NCBI GenBank assembly: GCA_023400235.1
Contig: JAEXFI010000012.1
Location: 1 to 64,000 of the forward strand
Source: Bacillota bacterium
GTDB taxonomy: Bacteria; Bacillota; Clostridia; Acetivibrionales; DSM-1351
DNA: 64,000 nt
Reading direction: 5' to 3'
Below the pieces are notes generated by a model that ran no database searches, was not told the DNA's origin, and saw only the letters and a program-made list of their open reading frames with translations. This document shows, in pieces, positions 1 to 9,826 of this stretch. Within the stretch, counting starts at the first letter, position 1. Each line of letters opens with the position of its first letter. A program made the translations under genes and the position numbers.

Positions 1-3000
1 GGTAATGCTGCCTGCGGTAGTATTAACCTTTACGGCACCTTCCCAGCCAGCCGTGGTCAGGCTTGAAACGGGGATGCTCAGGGTATAGGCCTTGACACCC
101 GGGATTGCCGGTACAGTAATAACTGAGGTTCTGCCGCTTGCTGCCAGGTCCTTCCTTGCTGAAGTATCCAAAACCGCAGTTCCGGTTTTTTCATTAACGG
201 TTAAGGGCAGTTTTGCATTTACCGTTCCGCTGCCTGAGGCATCCGGCAGAACAATATCTGCTGTATAGTTATTTACCGGGGTTGCAGGAGTTCCGCTTCC
301 ACCCTGATTGTTACCGCCACTTCCTCCGCTGTAATTCCACACTGCCGTTACCGCAACATTTCCAGCCGGCATGGTGAATGTGGTAACAGGGCTGTTTGGG
401 TTGGCAAAGGTTACACCCTCCCCGGAGCTCCAGCCTCCAAAGGTATAATTGCTGCGGCTGCCCGCATCTATAGTAACTGTGGAACCTTCCGAATAGCTGC
501 CCGCACCTGTTCCGGAGGCATAGCTGCCGTTTACAGTCAGGGTATAGCTTGCTACAGGGTTCAGTTCAAATATCGCTTTTACTGAAACTGCCTCAGCAGG
601 CATGGTAAAAGTGTTTCCTGTAATAGTAAGGCCTGCGGGATAAATTACCTGCCATTCCCTCAGGCGATAGCCTTCATCTGGAGTGGCTGTCAAAGTGACC
701 TCGGTACCTATTGCCGCCGATGTAACAGCTGCATATGCCGTACCATTTTCACCACTTTCAACTGAAATACTGCGGTTTACAGGTGTTGGGTCAGAGCTGT
801 CGATAATGTTCACTGCAAAAACTGCAGGATTTCCTCTGTCAAAGTTGATTGTAAACTCCGCCAGACCGCCGTTTGCAAGTCCAAGAGCTGACAGATAGTC
901 ACCCTTTATAGTCAGGGCGCTTTCTGTTACAGCATAGTCCTCAGGAGTATTCAGCGTGTTTCCTCCATATACCACCCCAGTTACTGCGGCAGCATCATTC
1001 CAGGTTATGGCTGTGCTTACGTCCGCCCCGGTACCCAAATCATAGTTTGCGCTTGCAGGAAGAATTCCTGCACTATTTACCGGCTGCTGCGGATTCACTG
1101 TAATAGTAAAATCTCTTGTAAAATTAATACTGTCACCGGCTCCATCCAGAACTGTAGCCGTTACCACAACTGTTCCTGCTCCTGTTGCAGTCAGGGTGCT
1201 GCCTGAGATTACCGCTCCGGTGTCCCCTGCATTCTTCACGCTCCAGGAGATATCAGGATTTGTGGCATTATAGGGAAGAACATTTCCCCGCAGCATAAGT
1301 TCTGTTCCAGCCGTAGCTGTATCAGGCACACCGGTAATTTGTGTCACCGGCACCAGCATTTCATTTGCATAGGATACCTCTATTTTCCAAAGCTGATTGG
1401 CTTTGCCTACATAAGAATACAGATGCACCTTTTTGCCGTTGCTTTTTGACTCCTCGCTTACATCCATTACCATTCCATTGCTTTTATTAACAATCTTATA
1501 ATAGCCGCCGACTTTTTCCAGACGCCATTGCTGACTGTCTATGGCACTCGGAGTAGTTTGGCAGATATCCATATCGGGAGAACCCTCAACAATATCCAGT
1601 GCAAGTCCGCTATGTGCCGACTTTATCTTAAAGTATCCCGTCCCAAGGTCGATGAGTTCCCATCTCTGATTATTTCCGCCAACATATGTCCATTGGTCAA
1701 CCAATGCCCCCGGCTGGTTTGAATAGCCGGATACATCCAGGGCTTTTCCGCTGTGCTTTGCCTTGATTGTGTATACAGTGCCCGATACTATTCCTCTGTT
1801 TTTCAGATCTGTGCCTGCAACACTGTATTTATCAACTGTTAGGCTGTCTATATTGAAGCAGCCTGAATCCTCGGCATCCCTCCTGTATTCAACAACATTA
1901 TATCCAGCCTTCAGATTAACCGTTTCTGTTGCCTCACCCCAGGAATCCCAATTTGCCGTTGGCGGCAAGGATACCTGCTTTATTTTTGTTCCGTTGACAT
2001 ACAGGCTCATGGTTATGTTTGAAGGCTGTGCCCCGGAATATCTCAAGGTGGCAGTGTAGGCTGCCGTGTTCGGCACGTTTACATTGAACTTGATTCCTTC
2101 GTACTGGCTTTCAGATACATATGCAGACTCGAACCCTCCTGCAAAACCTGTGCCTTCATACCACAGGTGGTCATCCGAACGGTGGGCTCCTCCCACCATG
2201 GTTGCCTCCTCGGCCTGATACTTCCAGGGAATACGCCTGTCAAGATGAATACTGTCAATATTTATATCTCCGGTATCACCTGAATCCCGCTTGAATGAAA
2301 CAGTATTTATTCCCTTATTCAGGTTCAAGGTTTCCAGGTGTTCCTTCCAGGTGTCCCAACTGCCGGTCTTTGGCAGGGCTATCTGTTTTACAAATTCACC
2401 GTTTAAATAAAGGCTCATGGTTCTGCCCTCATCAAAGCCAAGAGCATACCTCAGCTTCACATCATAGGCTGCCGCATTCTCGGCATTTACCTCAAAGTCC
2501 ACAGAGCCTGCTTGCCAGAGTCCGCTTACAAAGCCTGTACCGGTATATCCTGTATGGTCTCCTGCCATCTGGGCATTCCCCGTCAGGATTGCATTTTCAG
2601 CTTCATAATGTCTTGTGGTTGCTTCGGTTACAGTTATAAAATCAAGATTTACATTACCGCCGTCGCCATTATCATATTTATATGTAATGGTATTGCTGCC
2701 CTTTTTAAGTTCGATGTTATCGTAGCGTTCCGACCAGGTGTCCCAGCTTCCGAAGCTGAAAAGATCAATCCTCTTCACCTTAACCCCATTTACATACAGG
2801 CTCAGGGTCTTGTCGATATTATCAAACCCGTTGCAGTAGGTCAGATTTACAGAGTAACTGCCTGCATAAGGAGCATTTACAGTAAACTCAGCAGCTGCAC
2901 CCTCTGCATACAGACTCCCAACAAAGCCGCTTCCGCTGTAACCAGTGTGATTGTTCTCAGCGATGGCTCCCCCTGCCAAAGCAGCATTTTCTGCTTCATA

Positions 3001-4488
3001 CATCACGCTTCTTTTAGTAATCATGGCATCCAGCACCAGATTATTTGCCGCTTCTGCTGACAGCCTTATTTTGTTGAGTCCGGCATTCAGTTGTACGTTA
3101 TGCACCCTCAGCAGGTCATAGTTTGTAGCATTGCTGCCGTTTGGAGCAAAGGTAAGCTGTCTGCCGCCATCCTGGTTAACCTCCAGCTTCATGGGGATAT
3201 TGCCGCCTGTGGTGTTGTTGTACCTGAAATTCAGGGAATAGCTGCCTGAGGTATTGGCATCAACAATAAACTCCACATAGCCGTCACTGCTGCTATTGTA
3301 TTTCATAACTCCGCTGCCGGAGGATTTTGAGCTGTCACTGAGAATTGTTTTTGTCACTCCGTAGAATGCTGCATCCTCAGCCTCGTAGGTCTCGCTCTTT
3401 TCCTCCCCAGAGGGCCTGTCAAGCACAGTGCCTGGATTTGATGGTATTCCAAGATTTATGGAATCATCATCATTCCAATTGATGCGCTGAGCTCTTACCC
3501 ATCTGTTTGAGCCGGTTTGTCCTCCAACCGGTCCCCCATGATAAATGAGCCAATCCTCAGAACCGTCTTCTGATTTTACAAACAGAGGTGAACCGGGGCC
3601 AAAGGTGCTGTTTTCCGGCGATTTTTTCAATGCCGGCTCATTTATTTTCGTCCAGTTGCTTTCTTCCAGCAGGTTGCTGCCGGCATCTGCCGTGGAAACT
3701 CCTACACAATAGTTGTCATTCATGAAGCTGCTGGCAGAGTATCCGAAATATACCTTTCCATTTCTTTCAACAACCGCTGCACCTTCGTTTATATTGTCAC
3801 CGTGCTTCTCCCATTCATTAACCGGACGGGCCAAAGTACCTTCCGGCCCAGTTAAGGTATAAGGATTCTCCATTTCCACAATTGAGGGGCATTCATCAAA
3901 TTTAGTCTTTGATGGATCCTCCGGGTCAGTGAAATAAAAGTATTTAGTATATGTAAAATATGTTTTTCCGCCCATTGTCACAACGCCGCAGGCCAAACCA
4001 TAACCCTCGGTATTCAGGAGTCCTTCCTTCTCTGTCACCTGACCGTCCGCATCTGCATTTGAGGATTTTCCTTTTAGCTCCCAGGTTCCTTCAAAAGGAT
4101 CCGGAGATGTATTTTCCAGTACGTAGGAACTTGGATGTCCATAGCCGAAATCATTTTCCGGCCCGGAGGTAAAGTAAATGTACCACTTTCCATCCAGTCT
4201 GTAGATATACGGCCCCCATACATACCCAAAATTGCCGGGCTTATCCCACACCAATCTGCTTTTTGCTGTGCCCACTCCCAAAACTGTATCTGCCTTCTTC
4301 AAATAGATATCATTGTCAACAGCAAAACATGAATAGTAAAACCCATCTGCTGCTCTTGCAATTGTGGGATCTGCACCGCGCATAAGAGGATTTTGGAAAT
4401 CGGATGTTACATCTGCATAGGAAATGCTTGTCAGCAATAATGAGAGTATTATGGCTAACGATAGTGAAATTAAACTCTTTTTCCTCAT
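1..4488 (-). CDS. Secreted multidomain GH43 glycosidase, C-terminus beyond window edge
   Basis: The frame is open from an ATG at 4488 (AAGGAG 7 nt upstream) to the window edge, so 1496 residues are visible and the end is missing. Residues 1-25 are a signal peptide. A GH43 five-bladed propeller follows (about 30-340): the general base is Asp40 in GADPT, and a Glu in NEGAAVV fits the general acid. Four CBM6/35-like modules start near residues 367, 497, 624 and 755, each with a Y-x-A-E motif. Then come a ricin-type beta-trefoil (CBM13-like, about 900-1040), an Ig-like domain, a CBM_X2-like domain, two InlB/Flg_new-like repeats and a domain resembling the one before the SLH modules of the 12.5-18.8 kb protein. 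SLH modules may therefore follow outside the window. The family acts on arabinan or xylan side chains; the exact substrate is not decidable. It is the last visible gene of the minus-strand sugar locus. Confidence 0.88.
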   Translation of the reverse strand, partial: MRKKSLISLSLAIILSLLLTSISYADVTSDFQNPLMRGADPTIARAADGFYYSCFAVDNDIYLKKADTVLGVGTAKSRLVWDKPGNFGYVWGPYIYRLDGKWYIYFTSGPENDFGYGHPSSYVLENTSPDPFEGTWELKGKSSNADADGQVTEKEGLLNTEGYGLACGVVTMGGKTYFTYTKYFYFTDPEDPSKTKFDECPSIVEMENPYTLTGPEGTLARPVNEWEKHGDNINEGAAVVERNGKVYFGYSASSFMNDNYCVGVSTADAGSNLLEESNWTKINEPALKKSPENSTFGPGSPLFVKSEDGSEDWLIYHGGPVGGQTGSNRWVRAQRINWNDDDSINLGIPSNPGTVLDRPSGEEKSETYEAEDAAFYGVTKTILSDSSKSSGSGVMKYNSSSDGYVEFIVDANTSGSYSLNFRYNNTTGGNIPMKLEVNQDGGRQLTFAPNGSNATNYDLLRVHNVQLNAGLNKIRLSAEAANNLVLDAMITKRSVMYEAENAALAGGAIAENNHTGYSGSGFVGSLYAEGAAAEFTVNAPYAGSYSVNLTYCNGFDNIDKTLSLYVNGVKVKRIDLFSFGSWDTWSERYDNIELKKGSNTITYKYDNGDGGNVNLDFITVTEATTRHYEAENAILTGNAQMAGDHTGYTGTGFVSGLWQAGSVDFEVNAENAAAYDVKLRYALGFDEGRTMSLYLNGEFVKQIALPKTGSWDTWKEHLETLNLNKGINTVSFKRDSGDTGDINIDSIHLDRRIPWKYQAEEATMVGGAHRSDDHLWYEGTGFAGGFESAYVSESQYEGIKFNVNVPNTAAYTATLRYSGAQPSNITMSLYVNGTKIKQVSLPPTANWDSWGEATETVNLKAGYNVVEYRRDAEDSGCFNIDSLTVDKYSVAGTDLKNRGIVSGTVYTIKAKHSGKALDVSGYSNQPGALVDQWTYVGGNNQRWELIDLGTGYFKIKSAHSGLALDIVEGSPDMDICQTTPSAIDSQQWRLEKVGGYYKIVNKSNGMVMDVSEESKSNGKKVHLYSYVGKANQLWKIEVSYANEMLVPVTQITGVPDTATAGTELMLRGNVLPYNATNPDISWSVKNAGDTGAVISGSTLTATGAGTVVVTATVLDGAGDSINFTRDFTITVNPQQPVNSAGILPASANYDLGTGADVSTAITWNDAAAVTGVVYGGNTLNTPEDYAVTESALTIKGDYLSALGLANGGLAEFTINFDRGNPAVFAVNIIDSSDPTPVNRSISVESGENGTAYAAVTSAAIGTEVTLTATPDEGYRLREWQVIYPAGLTITGNTFTMPAEAVSVKAIFELNPVASYTLTVNGSYASGTGAGSYSEGSTVTIDAGSRSNYTFGGWSSGEGVTFANPNSPVTTFTMPAGNVAVTAVWNYSGGSGGNNQGGSGTPATPVNNYTADIVLPDASGSGTVNAKLPLTVNEKTGTAVLDTSARKDLAASGRTSVITVPAIPGVKAYTLSIPVSSLTTAGWEGAVKVNTTAGSIT

Positions 4489-4737
4489 AGTAATCTCCTT
4501 TTTTAATTATTTCTTATTTTTACTATGTCTTGAAAAGCGTTGGTTCTGCTCCTCAAAACATGTAATATTCTTTAACCTCTGTATTTCTTTGAAAGCTGAT
4601 GAATACGACTGTTATAATGCTTTAATTCCAATGATGCGCGCCTTGGCTGTCTCTTGGTCAGACTATTAGTTAACATAATTATATACTTTATGTTTACATA
4701 TTAAAATCGGAATGTTATGACTTTTCTTGTGATTTTT

Positions 4738-5856
4738 TTACTTCTGTCCGGCTGCTGCTTCTATAAGCTGCTCAAGCCTCAAAATTGCCGATGTGTCTCT
4801 GGTTACCCCTAAGGCTATCCACGAAACATCACTTCCATAAGGCTCCAGATACACCAGCTCTCCGTCAATAGCCTTTTGTTTTAGTGAGTTGGGCCTGGTT
4901 CTGCAGGGTTCCAGTGCATACATAGGTTCCTTGACAGCCCTCTTTGCAATCAAGGATCTGGGGAAATTATCCAGAGGCCTTATGACGAAGGCGGCAGCGT
5001 CCGTCTGAGAATTAACAAGCATTTCCGCTGTAATTTTTCCGCTATCTTTTATTAACTCCCCATATAAGTCAAGGCCTGTGCATTCCTCCAGCCCCTTTAC
5101 AGGCTCAGGTACATACTGATAGCACCGTATGGGATCAAGTTTTTCATTGAAGTCGTATATCTCTAAAGGATTTTTCTCTATAGGTGCCGAATCCCTCAGC
5201 AGCATTTTATCCCGGGCAACCGGAAGTACATACCTCCCGCCCTCTGAGACGAATTCTCCTGAGAGTTGAATATGATAGCCGTCATCCAGCGGCTGACGAA
5301 CCCCTGTGAGATTTGCGGTAGTGTCCTTTCTGACTATCAGCGGGGAGTTGTAAGCGGTCACGTACCTGATGCTCTTCTCATAAACAGGTTTTGCACCGTA
5401 GCCCCTTATGGGAACCGTGCCTTCAACACAAAGCCTTTCTTCTCCCAGCAAAATTCTGACGGAATCGGGGGCTGCTTCCGAATAAGAGCCTGTTCCGTGG
5501 ACAGTCCTCACCTCATCCGGAGTGCCGAAAATTTCAGGACCTATGGCAGCCAATGCCCCATAGAAGCCCTTTTCCCAGCCCCCCTCCTCATACAGGTCTA
5601 CATTGTCAGGATGAAGGAGGTATTCCTCACTCCTGTCCCATGAGATTTTTTCCTTTCCCAGGCGGATTTCACCTATGTCCATTCCTCTCTCGGGAATAAT
5701 TGTGAAAGTCAGCAATCCGTTGGAAATATTTAAGATATTCAGGCTGCTGCCGTAACGGTCAGTAAACAGCTTTTTTTCAATAAAGCCTCCCGTCCGGAGT
5801 TCCATGGGGACACCTGATTTTAAATCTCTTAAGCACAACAGAATATCTTTACTCAT
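4738..5856 (-). CDS. DUF4432 family aldose-1-epimerase-like protein
   Basis: The 372-residue protein resembles the DUF4432 branch of the galactose mutarotase-like beta-sandwich superfamily. The N-terminal part holds the usual sequence around IPERGMDIGE, followed by a long body with conserved His and Glu residues (HPDNVD, GTPDEV, GYHIQLSG). It has no signal peptide, so it should be cytoplasmic. AAGGAG lies about 11 nt before the ATG. It follows beta-phosphoglucomutase by 40 bp and is probably co-transcribed with it. A sugar-binding or anomer-converting step in the same phosphorolytic pathway is a reasonable inference, but DUF4432 proteins lack a well-established reaction that I can cite. Confidence 0.8.
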   Translation of the reverse strand: MSKDILLCLRDLKSGVPMELRTGGFIEKKLFTDRYGSSLNILNISNGLLTFTIIPERGMDIGEIRLGKEKISWDRSEEYLLHPDNVDLYEEGGWEKGFYGALAAIGPEIFGTPDEVRTVHGTGSYSEAAPDSVRILLGEERLCVEGTVPIRGYGAKPVYEKSIRYVTAYNSPLIVRKDTTANLTGVRQPLDDGYHIQLSGEFVSEGGRYVLPVARDKMLLRDSAPIEKNPLEIYDFNEKLDPIRCYQYVPEPVKGLEECTGLDLYGELIKDSGKITAEMLVNSQTDAAAFVIRPLDNFPRSLIAKRAVKEPMYALEPCRTRPNSLKQKAIDGELVYLEPYGSDVSWIALGVTRDTSAILRLEQLIEAAAGQK

Positions 5857-5896
5857 AGCTATCTTCGCTCCTTATCAGCAACTGAAAGGTTCAGGC

Positions 5897-6580
5897 TCAA
5901 CCGGCTTTTGCACTGTCTTTCTGCACAACATGACTCAACAGCACCACAGGCTCAATTTCAGGGAAGCCGCTCACTACTATCTCAGCCTTTTTCAGGATTT
6001 CTCTTTCACCGATGCCTACAACCCGCATGCCCGCTCTTTTTGCACCTTCTACCCCTGCCTGTGCATCCTCGAATACAATACATTGGGAGGCGGGTATGCC
6101 AAGTCTTTCCGCCGCCTGCAAAAACACCTCCGGATCGGGTTTTGCCTTTGATACACTGTTCCCGTCTACGATAGCATCAAAAAGCTTGGTTATATTGAGC
6201 TTTTCAAGTATGATGGGGGCATTTTTGCTGGCAGAAGCCAGAGCTATCCTTACACCCCGTAGTCTCAGATACTCCAGAAAATCCTTTGCTCCCGGCAAAA
6301 GCTCTGCGGGAGTCATCTCATAGAGATATTCCTTATACCATTCATTCTTCTTTGTGGCCAGTTCTTCTTTCCTTTCGGGTGACAGTCCGGTAATGCCCCC
6401 CACCTCCAGGAGCACCTCCAGAGATTCCATGCGGCTTACGCCCTTTTGCCGCTCATTGTCCCTTTGGGTAAATGAAAAACCCAGTTCTTCTGCCAACCGT
6501 TTCCATGCCAGAAAATGAAATCTGGCTGTATCAACAATTACTCCATCCAAATCGAATATAGCTGCTTTAAATGGTGTCAT
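5897..6580 (-). CDS. pgmB: Beta-phosphoglucomutase
   Basis: This 227-residue HAD-superfamily protein converts beta-glucose 1-phosphate to glucose 6-phosphate. The nucleophile motif is FDLDGVIVDTA (residues 9-19), with the second Asp as acid/base. The cap carries the substrate loop with R-x-x-S-L-like residues (GVSRMESLEVLL), and motif III/IV residues are in SKAKPDP and VFEDAQAGVEGA. Length matches the family. GGGAGG precedes the ATG by 5 nt. It lies 110 bp downstream of the GH65 gene. This is the classic pairing in which an inverting GH65 phosphorylase releases beta-glucose 1-phosphate and this enzyme feeds it into glycolysis. Confidence 0.93.
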   Translation of the reverse strand: MTPFKAAIFDLDGVIVDTARFHFLAWKRLAEELGFSFTQRDNERQKGVSRMESLEVLLEVGGITGLSPERKEELATKKNEWYKEYLYEMTPAELLPGAKDFLEYLRLRGVRIALASASKNAPIILEKLNITKLFDAIVDGNSVSKAKPDPEVFLQAAERLGIPASQCIVFEDAQAGVEGAKRAGMRVVGIGEREILKKAEIVVSGFPEIEPVVLLSHVVQKDSAKAG

Positions 6581-6650
6581 ATATACCTCCCACCAATGTG
6601 TATAGTTATTTTTACTGCAGTATAGAAGCTTCCCATAAAGTGCTGCAAAT

Positions 6651-6682
6651 GAGCAAAGGTGTCCCGGACGGCACCTTTGCTC
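6651..6682 (-). other. Intercistronic hairpin between GH65 and pgmB
   Basis: There is a perfect 11-bp inverted repeat, GAGCAAAGGTG and CACCTTTGCTC, with a 10-nt loop. It starts 9 bp beyond the GH65 stop codon, without a strong T-run. It is more likely an mRNA-processing or stabilising hairpin than a full terminator. Confidence 0.6.
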
Positions 6683-6690
6683 AGTTCACA

Positions 6691-8952
6691 CTATGGATAA
6701 AGCCGGAAAATTTCCTGCTTATCTTTGGTAATTGCTATACCGTACTGCTTGCCATGCCACTCTATAGTGAATTCCAGCTTTACCCAGTTCTCGGGAAGGT
6801 GGGGCTCCAATACTATTTCCCCGGACCACATTGCACTTTTCAAACCGGCAAAGCCGTATACAATAAACTGCCACAAGCCTCCGCAGTTTGCAATATGCAT
6901 GCCTTCGGCCGCCCCTTTTTTTACAAGGGACATGTCTATAGCCATAACCTTTTTAAAAAACCTTTCCGCTTCCTCCATCCTTCCCATCCGGGCTGCCAGG
7001 AGTCCGTGCACCGACGCGGAAAGTGAGGAGTCATGAGTTGTTATGGGCTCATAATAGTCATAGGCATTAATCAACTGCTCCCGTGTAAAGTCTTCTGGAT
7101 ACAGCATTATCATTTCAAGCACATCCGCTTGCTTTAATGCCTTTGACCTGTAGTTCCTCTCCTGTGATATAAAGTTTCCAAAGGGCTTAGTCCTGTCTGT
7201 CCAGATGTCATCAAAGTCCAGGTCGGCATAGCTTTCAAAATCCTCGGACTGGGGAATGACCTTTGAATTTTGGTCATACGGCAGCACCAGCTTTTCTCCC
7301 ACAGCCTTGAATATTCCTATTTCATTTGCCTTCAGGTCCAAACGTTTTTCTATCTCAATGAATTTCCTTATATCCTCCTGCCTGATTTTCAGAAGAAACT
7401 CAACTGTTTTATCCAGGCTGAACTTAACCATGCGATTTGTAAAGGAATTGTTCCTTGTCATAGGGAGATATTCGTCAGGCCCCATAACACCCAGCAGTTC
7501 ATAGCTGCCGTCTTCATTTCTGTCCACCCTCTCAGTCCAGTACCTTGCAGTCTCGACCATGATATCAATGCCGAAATCACTTATAAAATCAGCATCTCCG
7601 GTTGCCTTTACATAATGGCATATTGCATATACGATATCTGCAGTAATATGTATTTCGTGGTCGGCATACTGCCAGCAAGGACACTGCTCTTCACCAGTCA
7701 GGGAGGATTCCCATGCGTATCTGGCTCCCTTGTAGCCGTATTCCCTTGCGTTCTTCCTGGCACCCTCCAGGGTATTGTATCTGTACATCAGAAGATTTTT
7801 TGCCCCTTGTGGATTAGTATGGATGAAAAATGGCAGCATATTGATTTCGGTATCCCAGAAGTAGTGTCCGAAGTATGCCTCTCCTGCATATCCCTTAGCA
7901 CATATGGCCACCCTTGAGTCCTCCTCGCAGTTTGACCTGATAAGGTGGTAGACGGAGGTGCGAACGGCAAGCTGTGCATAATCATCCCCGGTTATTCTTA
8001 TATCACTGCTGGCCCATTTTTTGCTCCAGGCCTCCCAATGTCTCTCATATATATTTCCCCAGCCCTCCCGGAAGAAGAGCTCCAGCTGCTGCTGACCTCT
8101 TTGCTGGAGGGACCCTTCCTCAATGTCCCTGTCGGTGACAACAGCAGTTACTTTTGTGATTACCAGGCTGTCTCCGGCCTTTAAGGCCTTACGCCCTTGA
8201 AAGAATATTCTTTTGTCCTTTGTGAGCCTGCTCCAGCTCATTTCCTCAGAGGCGGTGATACCGCACTGCATGAGGACGCGGTTTCCTCCGTCGGTAATGG
8301 TCTCTGTGCAAATGCTGCCTGAATCATTGTCCCAGGTGAGTACCTCCTTGAAATGGTTGTAGCCGTTGGTCCTCACCTTCGGATTTATTCCGCAGCTTAT
8401 GTCCAGAAGGCCCTCCCCCGAAAGCACCTCAACCTGGAGCTGCTGAAGGCACAGGTGCTTATCCGCCATACTGATAAAGCGTTTATATTGGAGTCTGAGC
8501 TCAAGCCCTATTTCCGCTTCCCATATGAAGCTTCTGTACAGACTGCCGTCCCTCAGATCCAGCCACCTTTTATATTCCTTGATGCTGCTGTGCTCCATAT
8601 CCATTGCTTCATCTGCAATACTTAGCTTCATATCCAGAAAATATGGCAGATTGATTATTTCCTCTTTTAGCAAGGGGTGCTTCCCTGCAATACCCGGAAT
8701 GAAGGTTCCCCATTTGGTAATGGGATGCCTTGGCTGTTCCAGGGTAACATTTGCGGGCATGCGCATGTATTCTTCATCCTGTGCGGTTCCCCGGAGACCT
8801 TCTTCAAAGCTCCCTCTCACGTTCATATATCCGTTGCCCTGAGTGAAAATCCCTTCAAAGTGCTTGTTTGAATCCAAGGCGAAAGCCTTTTCTGCAATAC
8901 ACCATAACTCATCGAACTGGTGTGTCTGATTTTTTGTATACATCAAATCCAT
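6691..8952 (-). CDS. GH65 family alpha-glucoside phosphorylase
   Basis: The protein has about 750 residues, the normal length for GH65 phosphorylases (maltose, kojibiose, nigerose or glucosyl-rhamnose type). Counting from the first possible Met at 8967, it shows the N-terminal beta-sandwich (NGYMNVRGSFEEG, about 46-57), the catalytic (alpha/alpha)6 barrel with GHYFWDTE (367-374), the stretch ESSLTGEEQCP, HEIHIT (437-442) and GPDEY (496-500). Glu499 occupies the place I recall for the family's catalytic acid. There is no signal peptide, so it acts on imported oligosaccharide and phosphate in the cytoplasm. The start at 8952 is preferred because GGGGG lies 8 nt upstream; 8943 and 8967 are alternatives. 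Neighbours (ABC importer, pgmB) support phosphorolysis. The acceptor specificity cannot be read from sequence. Confidence 0.92.
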   Translation of the reverse strand: MDLMYTKNQTHQFDELWCIAEKAFALDSNKHFEGIFTQGNGYMNVRGSFEEGLRGTAQDEEYMRMPANVTLEQPRHPITKWGTFIPGIAGKHPLLKEEIINLPYFLDMKLSIADEAMDMEHSSIKEYKRWLDLRDGSLYRSFIWEAEIGLELRLQYKRFISMADKHLCLQQLQVEVLSGEGLLDISCGINPKVRTNGYNHFKEVLTWDNDSGSICTETITDGGNRVLMQCGITASEEMSWSRLTKDKRIFFQGRKALKAGDSLVITKVTAVVTDRDIEEGSLQQRGQQQLELFFREGWGNIYERHWEAWSKKWASSDIRITGDDYAQLAVRTSVYHLIRSNCEEDSRVAICAKGYAGEAYFGHYFWDTEINMLPFFIHTNPQGAKNLLMYRYNTLEGARKNAREYGYKGARYAWESSLTGEEQCPCWQYADHEIHITADIVYAICHYVKATGDADFISDFGIDIMVETARYWTERVDRNEDGSYELLGVMGPDEYLPMTRNNSFTNRMVKFSLDKTVEFLLKIRQEDIRKFIEIEKRLDLKANEIGIFKAVGEKLVLPYDQNSKVIPQSEDFESYADLDFDDIWTDRTKPFGNFISQERNYRSKALKQADVLEMIMLYPEDFTREQLINAYDYYEPITTHDSSLSASVHGLLAARMGRMEEAERFFKKVMAIDMSLVKKGAAEGMHIANCGGLWQFIVYGFAGLKSAMWSGEIVLEPHLPENWVKLEFTIEWHGKQYGIAITKDKQEIFRLYP

Positions 8953-8977
8953 CCTTTTTTCCCCCATATTAAACTTT

Positions 8978-9826
8978 CTAACCCTTGACTGCTCCGGCCG
9001 CCAGACCTGATACCACCTGCTTTTGCATCAGTATGTACACGATTATGCTTGGAATAATGACAATGACAGTGGCGGCAAACATTACTCCGTAATCACTGGC
9101 AAACTGGCTTTTAAAATAGTAAAGTGCCAGTGGCAGCGTTCTGCTGGCATTGCCCGTGGTCAGGGTAATTGCAAATTGAAATTCATTCCAGCACAGCAGG
9201 AACTGGAGTACTGCCGCTGTTCCAAAGCCGGGCTTTGATATTGGCAGGATGATTGATATAAAGGTTCTGATGAAGCCGGCTCCATCCAGATAAGCCGATT
9301 CTTCCATCTCTTTCGGAATTGTTTGAAAATAGCTTGAAATTATATATAGAGAAGCAGGAAGTCCGAATCCTGCATACACAATAATCAATCCGATAAGTTT
9401 GTCATACAGTCCCAAGGTGTTCACAGTCAGGTATAAAGGCTGCAGCATCGCCGCGCCTGGTATCAGAAGAGATAGTGAAAAAATGCCTATCAAAAGCTTT
9501 TTTCCCTTAAAATCAAATCTTGCAGTAACATAGGCCGACATTCCGAGAACCACCAGATTCAACACCGTGCCGATTATGCCTACAATCACACTGTTCAAAT
9601 AAAACTGGGCCAGAGGTGCAATTTTAAAGGCCATAGCATAGTTGGAAAACCCAAAGCTTTTTGGCCAGCCGATAGAATAGTTGAGAATTTCCGCATTAGA
9701 CTTGAAGGAGGATAAGAACACCCACAAGAACGGTCCCACAGAGAGAACGATGATTGCTAAAACAAATATGTATTTTAATAATGATAAAACCAGCTTTAAT
9801 CCTTTCAAACCCCTCACCCCTTTCAT
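8978..9826 (-). CDS. CUT1 sugar ABC transporter permease (MalG-like)
   Basis: This 282-residue integral membrane protein has about six hydrophobic segments, starting with KYIFVLAIIVLSVGPFLWVF. The EAA cytoplasmic loop, MEESAYLDGAGFIRTF, docks the ATPase. It ends in the GAAGAVKG-type tail (GLAAGAVKG) usual for MalG/LacG-type permeases. The ATG overlaps the stop of the preceding permease gene as ATGA, implying translational coupling. No ATPase gene is nearby; CUT1 systems of Firmicutes often share one MsmX-type ATPase encoded elsewhere. Confidence 0.93.
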   Translation of the reverse strand: MKGVRGLKGLKLVLSLLKYIFVLAIIVLSVGPFLWVFLSSFKSNAEILNYSIGWPKSFGFSNYAMAFKIAPLAQFYLNSVIVGIIGTVLNLVVLGMSAYVTARFDFKGKKLLIGIFSLSLLIPGAAMLQPLYLTVNTLGLYDKLIGLIIVYAGFGLPASLYIISSYFQTIPKEMEESAYLDGAGFIRTFISIILPISKPGFGTAAVLQFLLCWNEFQFAITLTTGNASRTLPLALYYFKSQFASDYGVMFAATVIVIIPSIIVYILMQKQVVSGLAAGAVKG